A stretch of DNA of 64,000 nt, from positions 310,001 to 374,000 of the forward strand of contig NW_026251714.1 of the NCBI RefSeq assembly GCF_025024155.1. The letters run 5' to 3'. This DNA is from Gamsiella multidivaricata. Lineage: Eukaryota; Mortierellomycota; Mortierellomycetes; Mortierellales; Mortierellaceae. The notes under the pieces are model-generated. The model did no database searches. It worked only from the letters and a program-made list of their open reading frames with translations, and had not been told where the DNA came from. Both the position numbers and the translations under genes were made by a program. Of the stretch, positions 1-9,745 are shown piece after piece. Each line of letters opens with the position of its first letter. Position 1 is the stretch's first letter.

Positions 1-188
1 CCGGCGCTTGCTCCGGAGCGACGCTGATGGAGGATTTCGTCGTCGCTGTTGTTCAGACCGATCTCGGAAGACTTGAACTGAGGTTTGGTGGCCATGGTAG
101 AGGACACTTCAATTGGCTTGTCAAAGACGCGTAAGTCACGCAAATAGGTCTCGTACGTTGGTGGCTGACTGGAGGGCTCTGGTGGCAT
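1..188 (-). CDS. 5' end of an unrecognised protein-coding gene (partial)
   Basis: The first 62 codons of a minus-strand gene are seen; the rest lies beyond the left edge. The start ATG at 188-186 is preceded by an in-frame TAA 15 nt upstream with no AG acceptor between, so this is the first possible start of the exon. The peptide begins MPPEPSSQPPTYETYLRDL, continues with RVFDKPIEVSS, and is then Ser- and Asp-rich. Codon use looks like the neighbouring genes. I do not recognise the family from this N-terminus. It looks like a cytosolic or disordered head rather than a signal peptide. A second ATG in frame lies at 95-93. Confidence 0.6.
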   Translation of the reverse strand, partial: MPPEPSSQPPTYETYLRDLRVFDKPIEVSSTMATKPQFKSSEIGLNNSDDEILHQRRSGASA

Positions 189-1830
189 CAAGAGACGTCC
201 AGGTTACAGGGTCTTGAGCGAAAGGGGCTCAAAATGGACAAAGTATTTCCAGACGCAAGCTAGAAAGGGCAAGGCGCAAAAAAAAGTGGACCGTGAGTGT
301 CATGAAGATGGCGCGGGATATGACAGAATATCCCAAGGGGAGGAGGGCGGGAAGGTGTCAGCACGTAAAGCACTAGGCTGAATCCGTGTGTATGTCCTTC
401 AATGGTGCATGTATATGTGTGTGTATGCAGTGTACGTATTTGTCCGTCTCCCGACGGCCCTTGGTGGTCGTGCAGGGAGCAAACCAGTGCTGCATATCGC
501 CAAAAGGGCTGAAGCCCGAGGAGGGATGGCGATAGATCGCGCGTCAGGCAAACTGCGATTGAAAAGAAGGTTCCGGGGATGACTCCTTGCACTCATAGGA
601 TTGGTAAGAAGTAGACGGTAGGGCACCTTTGCTGCTTGGTCTGGAGGCTGTTGTGATCTGATGGATGATTGTTGATGTTTATGCGCTCGCTGAGCTTGCT
701 GGAGGGATGGATTCTTCCAGATTGCGTCAATGGTGTATCCTAAAGCCGATGCTATGCCTGTTCTTGTTCCTGTTCCCGTTCCTGCTATTGGGTAGCGTTG
801 ATCCTGACTAGACCATGGAGCCATTGCCTTGGTTTGACTGTTGATCCGGTGAAGGAGAGGCCGAACCCGAGAGAGGGGCAGGATAGACGACTTACCGAAG
901 GAGCAACGTCAGGGTGGAGCGTTGCTTGGTTGCTTGGTTGCTTGGTACGCGGTCAGGGATGAGGATGGAGGGAAAGAGAAAAAGACGACGCGAAGGAGCG
1001 GAGCGAAGGGGAAGAGGGATGGGGAGGTTGTGGGGTGAGATCAACAAAGGAGGGGAGGGAGGGGAAGAAATACAGAAAGAAATACAATGGGGATAGGATA
1101 GAGACTGGATTTTTTTTTTCTTGTGTGGGTTAAGATAAAAAAGTATGGTACAAAGAAGACACAGAAACAGAGGACTGTGACAGACAACAAAGGAGAACAA
1201 CAATGACAACGACAACAATGACAACAATATGTCGCTGAGAAGAACAGGTGAACAGGAAATGGAGAGGAGGAGGAGGAATCTTTTTGGATGATGGAGATGG
1301 AGTGTATGTGTGTATGTATTTTTTTTCTTTCTTTGTTGCAGCCAAGCAAGGCAAGGGGAGGCGGAACAGAAAAAAAGAAAAACAAGAAGAAACCTTATTG
1401 ATCGAAGGAGGAGGAGCACCAGTAAAAAAAAGAGATAAAGACAGATAACTATGAGGACTGCTGAGGTACGCTCACCCCTGGGGACTCTTTTATGGGCGGA
1501 TGTGTGCGGATGTGGGTGGGAAGGGTGATTAGTAATGGAGCTGATGGGTGATGAAGAGCGAAAAATGAACGTGCGAGGGAGGGTGCTAGTGCGCGAGTGA
1601 CACTCGGTATGGTGCAGACAGCCTGTGTGCCGTTTGTCTGTGGGGGTGTAGGGAAGGAGTCCAATCCAATCCAATCCAATCCAATCCATTTCGGGCGCCA
1701 TTCGAACAGTACACAGATAGGCGATGCCATGCGATGTGAATGTACGTGGAGACACCATGCTGTGGCCATGCCCACATTCCCACCCTGCACCACCCACGAC
1801 TCAGCTCAAAAATAAACAGCCATTTGGGCA
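189..1830 (-). promoter_or_regulatory. leader and promoter region of the left-edge gene, with a probable 5' UTR intron
   Basis: No convincing coding exon is seen here. The minus strand is strongly pyrimidine-rich between about 960 and 1440, as in long fungal leaders, which creates spurious Leu/Ser/Phe-rich open frames. A good donor (TCG then GTAAGT, around 895) and an acceptor preceded by a pyrimidine tract (CCCTTTCTAG, ending at 260) could bound a 5' UTR intron of about 636 nt. The pentamer CCAAT occurs five times in tandem at 1661-1685. Assignment to the gene starting at 188 is inference from orientation. Confidence 0.3.
1661..1685 (+). repeat. tandem CCAAT pentamer, five copies
   Basis: Five head-to-tail copies of CCAAT are followed by one near copy, CCATT. 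CCAAT is the core bound by the fungal Hap/NF-Y complex, so this could be a regulatory cluster, or simply a short microsatellite. Confidence 0.8.
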
Positions 1831-2808
1831 TGATTACTCCTTTTCATCGTGCACATAACGAATCCCGCACATGGAATAGAAACATAGCATGACTAACGGG
1901 GGCTACCTGTCCGCAGACACGAGTTAAACAAGGGCGTTCATTTGTGTCCCCGTTATTGGCGGATTCCAGCCGCTCACAACGAGCGTTTCTAAAGACACGA
2001 CATGAGACATGACAAGAGTTGAGCGACGTCTGCTTAACGATGAATTGAGATAGTACGACAACCGTTTTCTAGCTCCCCCCCCCCCCTCCTCAGAACCCAT
2101 GGTGTCGTCCCATATCTCTAGCACGACTTCGGTCCTCAGGCGCGCGCGGTACAAGGTATTTGGTTCTGCCGGGATATTGTTTTCCAGGCGGGATAAAAAA
2201 TGTCGCTGCCATCCTGCATCCAGGCAACAGACAAATAAAGTTTACTCCCATGCAATTCCATGGTAAAAAAAAAAGGGGGGTGCCAACCTGGCCGGCAACA
2301 TTCAACCTTCAGATCTCTCATGGCCCTATTCATCACCAACACTCAACACTGCAGTAGGTCGCTCGCTAAATATGTGATCTGCTGGACTCTCAACGGCCCT
2401 CATCACCGTGCTCAATATCGATCGATGGCAATTGATCGATGGAATGGATATCGCGATGATGGATGGATGGATAGGGTCCTTCAAAGTGTCCCAAGAGAAC
2501 TGTAATCATGTGATATTATTTTGGGCCCTCTCTCTCAAGAAGGAATATGAAGTTCACTTTGCAAAATTTTTATTTTGATCTTTCTACTCATTCTCTCATC
2601 TCGCTCAAGACCTCCCAACTCTACACCTTGCCAAGATGAGATCCTTCACTCTCAAGAGGTCGCCGCCTGGCTGAGCATTGATCATGCATGGCTCAATTGC
2701 TTTTACCATATCCAAATATCGAAGGGATCTTTTTAGTTCTGTAAGTGTCGCGTCCCAAACACGAATTATTTTTATTTATTTTTTCGCCCCTACACCCTGC
2801 AGTATCTT

Positions 2809-2880
2809 GGATGATGATTACAGGATTTTTCCACGTCTAAACACATAATGTTGAGATTTATTGTTGCCTTCCTTCTGACC
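2809..2880 (+). repeat. direct repeat, copy 1 (72 bp)
   Basis: Matches 3155-3226 at 70 of 72 positions in the same orientation, by eye. It begins GGATGATGATTACAGG and ends CTTCCTTCTGACC. T-rich sequence precedes both copies, so the duplicated unit may once have been longer. No coding sense is apparent. Confidence 0.9.
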
Positions 2881-3154
2881 TTGATACGTTGCGGATCAAA
2901 CTCTCTCCCCCTTCATTCGAGGCTCTAAAATTACTCGCGCAAGAAGTTTGTTATCTAACCCGTCAATATTGTCTCCCGAATGTCGCTTTTTAGATGGATC
3001 GATCAGTCGGCCTGTTACTCAATCTCGGGGGACACTCCTGGATCCTCCTTTCCGCTTGGTCGTGAATTCTTGTGTACTTTCGGTGAGTTTTTCCTGAACA
3101 ACCTTGACGTTCTTTTTTCTTTTTTTCCTACGGCGCGTACATTCACTCATTCTG

Positions 3155-3226
3155 GGATGATGATTACAGGATTTTTCCACGTCTAAACATATTATGTTGA
3201 GATTTATTGTTGCCTTCCTTCTGACC
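3155..3226 (+). repeat. direct repeat, copy 2 (72 bp)
   Basis: Second copy of the segment at 2809-2880, shifted by 346 bp, with two mismatches near its middle. Sequence beyond the right end differs from copy 1. Confidence 0.9.
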
Positions 3227-4155
3227 CACATTTGGGCGTACGCCAACCTGAGAGAAATAGCCAGAAACCGTGCCATTTTTTCATAAAAGAACGTATATTA
3301 ACTAAAGTGTATACTTTCGACCGGTTTGTATTGATCTTAGGGACCGATTTATTACTACCCCGCAATAACCAATGGACTCCAAGCGACCAAGTCGTATAGT
3401 CAAGGCTTTACATGGAGAGCATATTCAATCCGATCTTGAGTCAGGAAACAACAAAAGCCTTTGCTAGTCAGGATCAGACTGGCTTGCCGCTTCAGATACG
3501 AGAAGCACCATAGAGGTGATGTTCTCGTCAAGGGAACACCTTAAGAGTAGTCGGGTTTGAATGGCATCCCATCTTTTTTCTTTGGGAACACACCCTAGAC
3601 AACACTACGCGGAGCACGCACGCCGTGATCCCGGAAATACAGCAACGGACTTGGATCAGAGTCGCAGTGCCCTGCAGTGTCCGCAGTGTCCTACAGTGCG
3701 GCATGGTAGTGCAGGAAGCCATGTTTTCTAAAAAAAAGTACGGCTATTCTTTATAAAATACTCTGAATAAAAGTTGCCCCTCTCCTATGCCAATACCTAG
3801 TCAAGGCATCTTTTTTTTTCCCATCTCTCTTTTTTATGCATGGGTAAATCCACCCCGATATCAATTGATCAATTAACTACGAAAAGGACAGGGATGTTGT
3901 GCACAGCAACGTTGTTCGGTTTACAAGGACACAGAAACATAGAACATTGGGTTTTTGTCACTTTGAACAGACAGCAAGCGCGTCATTTTTTTTTGCCCAA
4001 ACGCGCGTTCGACGCGTTTCATCAAACCTTGTGGCACGGCATCTTTTGAATGCAAGCATGAAACACTTCGTTTTTAAAAAAAAAAAATTTTTTTTTTTTG
4101 CAACTGAAGAAAAACAAAAAGAGAGGGGATAAAAACAAGGGGATCTAGGACTATC

Positions 4156-7000
4156 TTACAACTTGGCAACAGGAGTCGTCGAGTGAATATGCTCATACAT
4201 GGTCTTGATCTGCTCCTTGAAGTACTCGGCCACCTGTGGACGACGGACCTTGAACGTTGGTGTCATCATACCATTATCGACCGAGAACGCATCCGTCGTC
4301 AAGTACACACGCTTCACAAACTCGAACCCACGGAGTGCTCCAGCCTTGCCGGCCTTCTCGAGCTCCTTGTTCACCGCCAAAATCACCTTGGGATCCCTGC
4401 ACAGCTTGTCAATTCCCTCCAAATCACCAGCAGTGACCGATGCACCTACCAACGTATTGGCGAACGGCAAGAACGTCTCGGGCTCGGGCACCATAACAGC
4501 CACCAAGGTCGACTCGAGCGAATCACCGTGGACGTAGATTTGCTGGACCAAGTTGCAACGTGCTCCCAAGATGTTCTCGATCTTCTCAGGTGCAATGTAT
4601 TCACCCTGGGCCAACTTGAAGATGTTCTTCTTGCGATCAATGATCGTGAAGCATCCACGCTTATCAACGAATCCGATATCGCCGGTCGCGAGCCAGCCCT
4701 CAGCATCGATCGTCTCCTTCGTGTTCTTCTCATCCTTGAAGTAACCCCTGAAGACAGTGTCTCCACGGATCCAGATCTCTCCACGGGGGTAAGGCTGGTC
4801 CGTAGAAAGGTAGTTCATCTCGGGAACATCCACCAGCTTGAGCTCGCAGCCAGCGCGAGGGCAGCCAATGTGTCCAGGGATATACTCATCCGCCATCGTG
4901 ATCGTGGCCGTGGCCATGCCCTCCGTGGATCCGTATCCCTCCAGAACAACACATCCGAACGCAATGCGCAAGAAGCTGAGCACCTCCTTTGCGATGGGTG
5001 CGGATCCAGTGAGGATGACCTGGACGCGACCACCAAGAGCCATTTTGACCTTGTTGAACAGGATGCGATCCCAAAGGGCGTGGTTAACGCCCTTTCCGGC
5101 AGCGAGGTTGGCCATCTTGGCGGCAACTCCGCGGCGTGCCAATGCACCGACCAGACCGGGGGCCTCGACGGTCGAAGCCACGAGCTTGGCATAGATGCGG
5201 TTCAACAGACGGGGCACAGCTGGGAAGAATGTGGGACGGAGCTCGGCGACGTCGTCGAGAAGAAGGAGAATGTCTCCACGGAAGTATCCGATCTTGCCGC
5301 CAGCATACATGACACAGCTGTCAACGACACGACCCATGATGTGGGCGAGAGGAAGGAAACTAGAGACAAAAAATCATAGGCAGGTCAGTACTCGCTATCG
5401 CTAGTAGAAACGCTTTTTTTTTTTTTTTTCTCTCTCCCATTTCCACATTCTTCGTCAGAACTGTAAAGAGCATACCTGATCAAGACATCGTCCGTGGTAA
5501 GGTTCATGCCCTCGCGGTTGGTACCAATGGTGGCAACAAAGTTCCTGTGGGTCAACATGGCTCCTTTCTAATTGTAATAATTGACAACAACAGAAATAGA
5601 GCGAATCGGAATCAGAAAAAACTGTCCCTCGTAGCCACTTCACCGGACCGAAAAATAGGCCGCAATTTCGAGGCCTGATATGCTCGAACAACTTACAGGC
5701 TGACCAGTGGTTCCAGAGGTATAGCAGAGCGAGGCGACCTCGTCTGCCGTGGGAGGCAAGTGCTTGCGAGGGAAATTTGCACCCAAGGACTCGATCTCGT
5801 TGAAATCATAGACCTTGATGCCCTTCTCCGCGCCCCAGGCACGGAGCACCTGTGCGGCCGAGGTGGCACCGGGGACGGAGACGGTATCGTGGAGCGAGTC
5901 CATGCTGATGATGGCCTTCAGCTTGGGCAGCTTCTCGGCACTCTCGAGCATGGAGGCAATATGGTTGGCTGGTTCATGCCCCGACGCCCAAGTCGATCAC
6001 GGATGTTGTTGACACGCGGTCAATGGTCGCACGGAGAGGATAGAAATGGGGGAAATGGAAAAGTACAATTTTTTTTTTTCGATCAGATTACACGCACACG
6101 TACACGGAGCTTTTTTCCCTTTTTTTCCCTTTCCTTCAAGAACGACAAGTCCAGCATTCTTTCACGTGCAGGAAGGCACCTCAAGAAAGGAAAATCTTCA
6201 TCTATTTTGCTTACCGCTGGCGACAACGATCTGGATGTCCGCATGGTTGACAATGTACTCGACCGCATCAGGGCCCAGGGTGTCGTAGAGGGCGACCGAG
6301 ACCAGGTTGTAGCAGTTGCAGGACATCTCCGAGATGAACCATTCAGGACGGCCGTGAGACCAGATACCGAGGGACCATCTGTTGAGCTGCTCGTTGCCGA
6401 GGATGACATCGTTCAGGTGCATGAGACCACTGCCGAACGCATTGACGCGCTGGTTAATCTGCGCGAACGTCTCCCAGGTGTAGCCGCCGTAGGTCTGGGC
6501 AACCGTGTTGAACGGACGGTGGCCCAAAAAGTCGTTGTTGGCATACTTGGTCACCGCTGCATCGCATAATGAAATAGGATTGATGTTAGTTAGTAGGACT
6601 GTTGGCCATTGAATTTAATTCGATCGTTGATAGCATCGACCGCCGGAATCCTTACAGTGTTGCCAGACATCATAGAGGGTCTTGAGCTGAGGGGCCTCAC
6701 GGATGTTGCGGACTAGGCCATCGGCATAGGCAACATGCCTGTAGTGACCTAGAGGAAAGGAATGCCATGGATCAGAAAATGGAAAGGATATCGTTAGACA
6801 GGATCCGGTTTCACTGTGTATCAGAAGATGTGTGCAACCACGCACGTGGGGTGGGCGTAAAGTTCAGGGATCGTGGAGTAGGAGAGAAGGAAGAGCAGCT
6901 GGGATCATATCAAGGGCGACTTGCCTGTGGCACCGGGGGTGCGGGTGCCGGGGACTTCCACACTCTGCTTCTCGAGGTTGTACTGCTTGAAGGTGGGCAT
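4156..7000 (-). CDS. long-chain fatty acyl-CoA synthetase, probably peroxisomal
   Basis: Activates long-chain fatty acids to acyl-CoA using ATP. Six exons (7000-6925, 6748-6656, 6556-6215, 5968-5697, 5567-5476, 5359-4156) give 692 residues, the normal length for fungal Faa/LACS enzymes. The AMP-binding signature YTSGTTGQPKG (about 253-263) spans an intron. GYGSTEG (about 433-439), GWLATGDIG (about 513-521) and the linker DRKKNIFKLAQGEY (from about 533) are intact. The protein ends AKL, a recognised variant of the peroxisomal PTS1 signal, which points to feeding beta-oxidation. Intron 1 uses a GC donor (AG|GCAAGT); the join restores a continuous family-like sequence, GATGHYRHVAYADG. All phases add up to the stop TAA at 4158-4156. 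The gene is divergent from the FMC1-like gene. Confidence 0.95.
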
Positions 7001-7679
7001 GGTGGTGATCTATCTTTGTGCTGTTAGAGTCCGGAGGGGGGAGTGTGTCAAGTTCTAGGGGCGGAGTGGCTGGGGGAGGGAGTGGGGAGGAATGAGGAAA
7101 CGGGGATGGAGAGACGAGAAAGAGGAATGAGTAAAGCAAAGAAGGAAAAGAAGGAGAAGAGAAGAAGAAGAAGAGGAGAAGAAGAGGAGAAGGAGGAGGA
7201 GGAGGGGGGGGTGGAAAGCGGTGTGAAATGAAAAAAGGGATCGAGAAACAAGGTTTTCGGTGTGTTATTGGAGAGAGTCCAGACGTAATGCCGTCTGCAA
7301 GAGCACCAGCTCCTCCAAGGCGGGGTAACAGGCCCGGCGTGGAGGAGGAGGAGGAGGGGGGGCAGGTGGAGGAGGGGTGCGATCCTCCTCCACTTTCCGG
7401 CTCGTCCTCGCCCTTCACCGCCAGTCTTCATCCTATTTCCCTCCGGCGCGTGGTATCATTGGCAGCCCTTCCAAACTTTACTCTGAAATATTTTACCCGC
7501 TCTATTCGCTCTATTCGCTCTATTGCGTCCGAGGGCAGCGCAAGGGAGCAAGTTAAGGGCTGTGGGTTCCTGCGATGCTGATCGTTGTTTACTTCTAGCA
7601 AAATGGCTGGGCTAAAAAGCGTCAAAGGCCCAGGAACCCAAGCACATCAACTCTTCAGGACCTCGCTCAACATCACACC
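7001..7679. promoter_or_regulatory. shared upstream region of the acyl-CoA synthetase and FMC1-like genes
   Basis: 679 bp between two divergent start codons. The half next to the synthetase gene is purine-rich on the plus strand (GAAGAGGAG runs at about 7080-7225), giving it a pyrimidine-rich leader. ATGs at 7603 and nearby would open a frame overlapping the FMC1-like start if transcribed. No TATA box was recognised. Confidence 0.5.
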
Positions 7680-8412
7680 ATGGCTGCATCAACAACACGT
7701 TCCCAGAGCTTGTCCCACTTCAGGCGCATCCTCAAGGAAGTCCACCTCCAGTACACACATCCCAACGAATTCACAGGAAAGGGCCTCCATGGCATCAATG
7801 TCCACTCCAACAAGGTCTGGACCGAAACCCTCAAGGACGCCTTCCGCAAGCACGCCAACGAGACCGACCCTGCTAAGCTGAAGAAACTGGATACAGACGG
7901 AGAGGACATGGCGAGCTACCTCGAGAGTCAGCGCAGACACAAGGTACAGCACGGCTCTTTTTATCATAAAAAGAGACAGATCGAACATCAATTGATCGAC
8001 CCGAAATATAAACAAAAAAAAAAACCAATATCAAGAGCTGACATTACTATTCATCTCTTTACGCGGTTTAAACATCTCTTAGGAATTGGTTGAGAGATAC
8101 AACCCTAGCTTCTGGGACGAGGAAAAGGGTCTTCAGGTTGACAAGACCGCCAAGATGGTTGGATTCGAGATGCCTGAAAAGTTTGACGAGACACAGAAGA
8201 ACGAAAAGTTGGTTGCTGCACCCAGATTCTCTTATAAAAAGGACAAGGACGCAGCAGCAGCGGCAGCAGCAGCATCGGCATCGGAAAAGTATGAGGAGCT
8301 GCAGGCACCTGAGGAACCAAAGAAGCGTACATTCAAGATCCCCAAGGCCTTTGGATTCGCAGAAGAGGCCGCAGAGGACATTGGTCGTGCTGGAGATCGC
8401 AAGATCGAGTAA
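7680..8412 (+). CDS. FMC1-like LYR-family protein, putative mitochondrial ATP synthase assembly factor
   Basis: Two exons (7680-7943 and 8083-8412, 139-nt intron with TTAG acceptor) encode 197 residues. The N-terminus SLSHFRRILKEVHLQY resembles the LYR motif region of FMC1, and ESQRRHKELVERYNP followed by KTAKMVGFEMP matches the conserved second half seen in animal FMC1 (an IRKH...LVGLKLP pattern). FMC1 helps fold or assemble the F1 part of ATP synthase with Atp12. The C-terminal third is extra: an Ala run (about 145-155) and a Lys/Glu-rich tail ending in DRKIE. Identification is from recalled family pattern only; a different LYR adaptor is possible. Confidence 0.65.
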
Positions 8413-8719
8413 AAAATCCCCAAGTAAGCTGGGGCCAGATTAACATGGACACCATAGACGACAACACTGTAAAATAATTAAAAAGACGTTTATAAAACAC
8501 ACGACTGATAAAATACAGATACAGATACCACCCAAAAGACTTTGATTGTACGTAGACAGGTATTGAAGAACGCAGCTTCTGGGCTTTGTCCTGTCTTTTA
8601 GCAACGCTTTATTATAATAGCTTGCGTTTGCCATGTTATTTTTTTTTTTTTGTTCCAACTCTTCCGAGATGCAAAACAGAGTCGCGTATCGTATCGGGGC
8701 GGAGAGAGTCCATGAGATA
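8413..8719. other. convergent 3' flanks of the FMC1-like and CHY zinc-finger genes
   Basis: 307 bp between two stop codons on opposite strands. AT-rich with a T-run at about 8638-8650; it probably holds both polyadenylation regions. No further gene seen. Confidence 0.6.
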
Positions 8720-9419
8720 TTAACCCATAAGATGAGAGATATCCGTGTCTGCGTCAAACACAGACTTTACATGATCCTCCTTCAAACGCATATCCTTCTC
8801 GAACCTAGGGTTTTTGTTCAAACGATAATGTCAATGCATATCTCATTTAGTCGGCCGAGTTCCCTTCTTTTTTTTTTTTTTTTTTTTTCATCCTCCGGCT
8901 TACCTCTCGCCCATTCTCTCGTCATGACCCTCCACAGCCAGAGCCATCTGCGGTGTTTTCGCCTCCACAATAAACTTGTTATCGCAATGCGGACAATACT
9001 CATCTTCTTCTTCAAAGTTTCTAATGATTTGTAATGAAGACAGTACGTAGCCATTAGACCTGAGTAAGAGAGACCAACTGAACCAAGCAATATGGCACAA
9101 AAAACAACAAACAACAACAACTACAAAAGAAAAAAAAAAAATTCCCGTACGCCATATCCTTGCGGAAGACCTTTTTGCACTTTTTGCAACCAAAGATCAT
9201 CTCTGTTGTTTTCCTGAGAGGATGATCTGTTGCCTCAGCGTGGCAGTCCGAGCAGTCGAACCATTGCTTGCAGCAGGGCGCACGAATCGAGGCCTAGTCA
9301 TCAGAATCAGCGACGGTGCCTGTGTTAGTACCAAGTCCCCCCTTTGCTCCATGTCCTGACAAGGCTCCTATGTAATGATGCTGCTGGGGTACCTGGACGT
9401 TGAGGATGTGTTTGCACAT
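8720..9419 (-). CDS. small CHY zinc-finger protein
   Basis: Four exons (9419-9393, 9293-9151, 9020-8904, 8804-8720) give 123 residues and end at TAA 8722-8720. The order of metal ligands is that of fungal CHY-type proteins: MCKHILNVQ, then IRAPCCKQWFDCSDCHAEA, then MIFGCKKCKKVFRKDM, then DEYCPHCDNKF. The C-terminal helix-like tail (KDMRLKEDH ... DISHLMG) is supplied by exon 4 and fits the conserved end of such proteins, so the TAA that would follow if the third intron were retained was rejected. The first coding exon has only 9 codons; an upstream exon extending the N-terminus (..NGIMCKH) cannot be excluded because an AG lies 11 nt before the ATG. Zinc-binding role; cellular job unknown. Confidence 0.85.
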
Positions 9420-9745
9420 GATTCCGTTTGCTAGATGGTGAAAGTGGTAGGTTATAGGTTGCAAGATGAGTTTTGTGAGCACGATCAACAAGGGGGCGAT
9501 GTGTCCAAGATGCAGTTGGTCCAATCAGAAGACCGTGCAGTGCTATCGGCGCCACCAATTTTTGAGATCATCTTTTTTGTGTTCCCGAACCGCGAGTTTG
9601 TTTGTGTCAGTGCGGGTCCGGCCCAAAAATTGCAAGTTTTATTTTTGAATGAGCATCTTTCGCGTCTATTTAGGTATTTGACTGATTGGAAGGACGCAGA
9701 GAGAGAGAGAGAGAGAGAAGGCACAATAGGTATGTCAGCATTTCA

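Larger units (their letters stand above)
1831..4155. other. intergenic stretch, no supported gene
   Basis: Open frames here are short, lie on both strands and show no recognisable protein. The stretch is AT-rich with many T-runs, and holds one duplicated 72-bp segment (listed separately). Its right end, from about 4060, is probably the 3' flank of the acyl-CoA synthetase gene. Confidence 0.6.

Noticed and set aside
892..1797. 301-codon minus-strand frame
   Set aside because: Translation of a pyrimidine-rich leader; low-complexity Leu/Ser/Phe/His runs, no start context, no homology.
4183..5379. 398-codon open frame antisense to the last acyl-CoA synthetase exon
   Set aside because: The opposite strand carries unmistakable acyl-CoA synthetase motifs; the antisense frame is a by-product of codon bias.
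7585..7881. 98-codon frame overlapping the FMC1-like start
   Set aside because: It overlaps the FMC1-like start in another frame and has no recognisable domain; at most an upstream-ATG effect.
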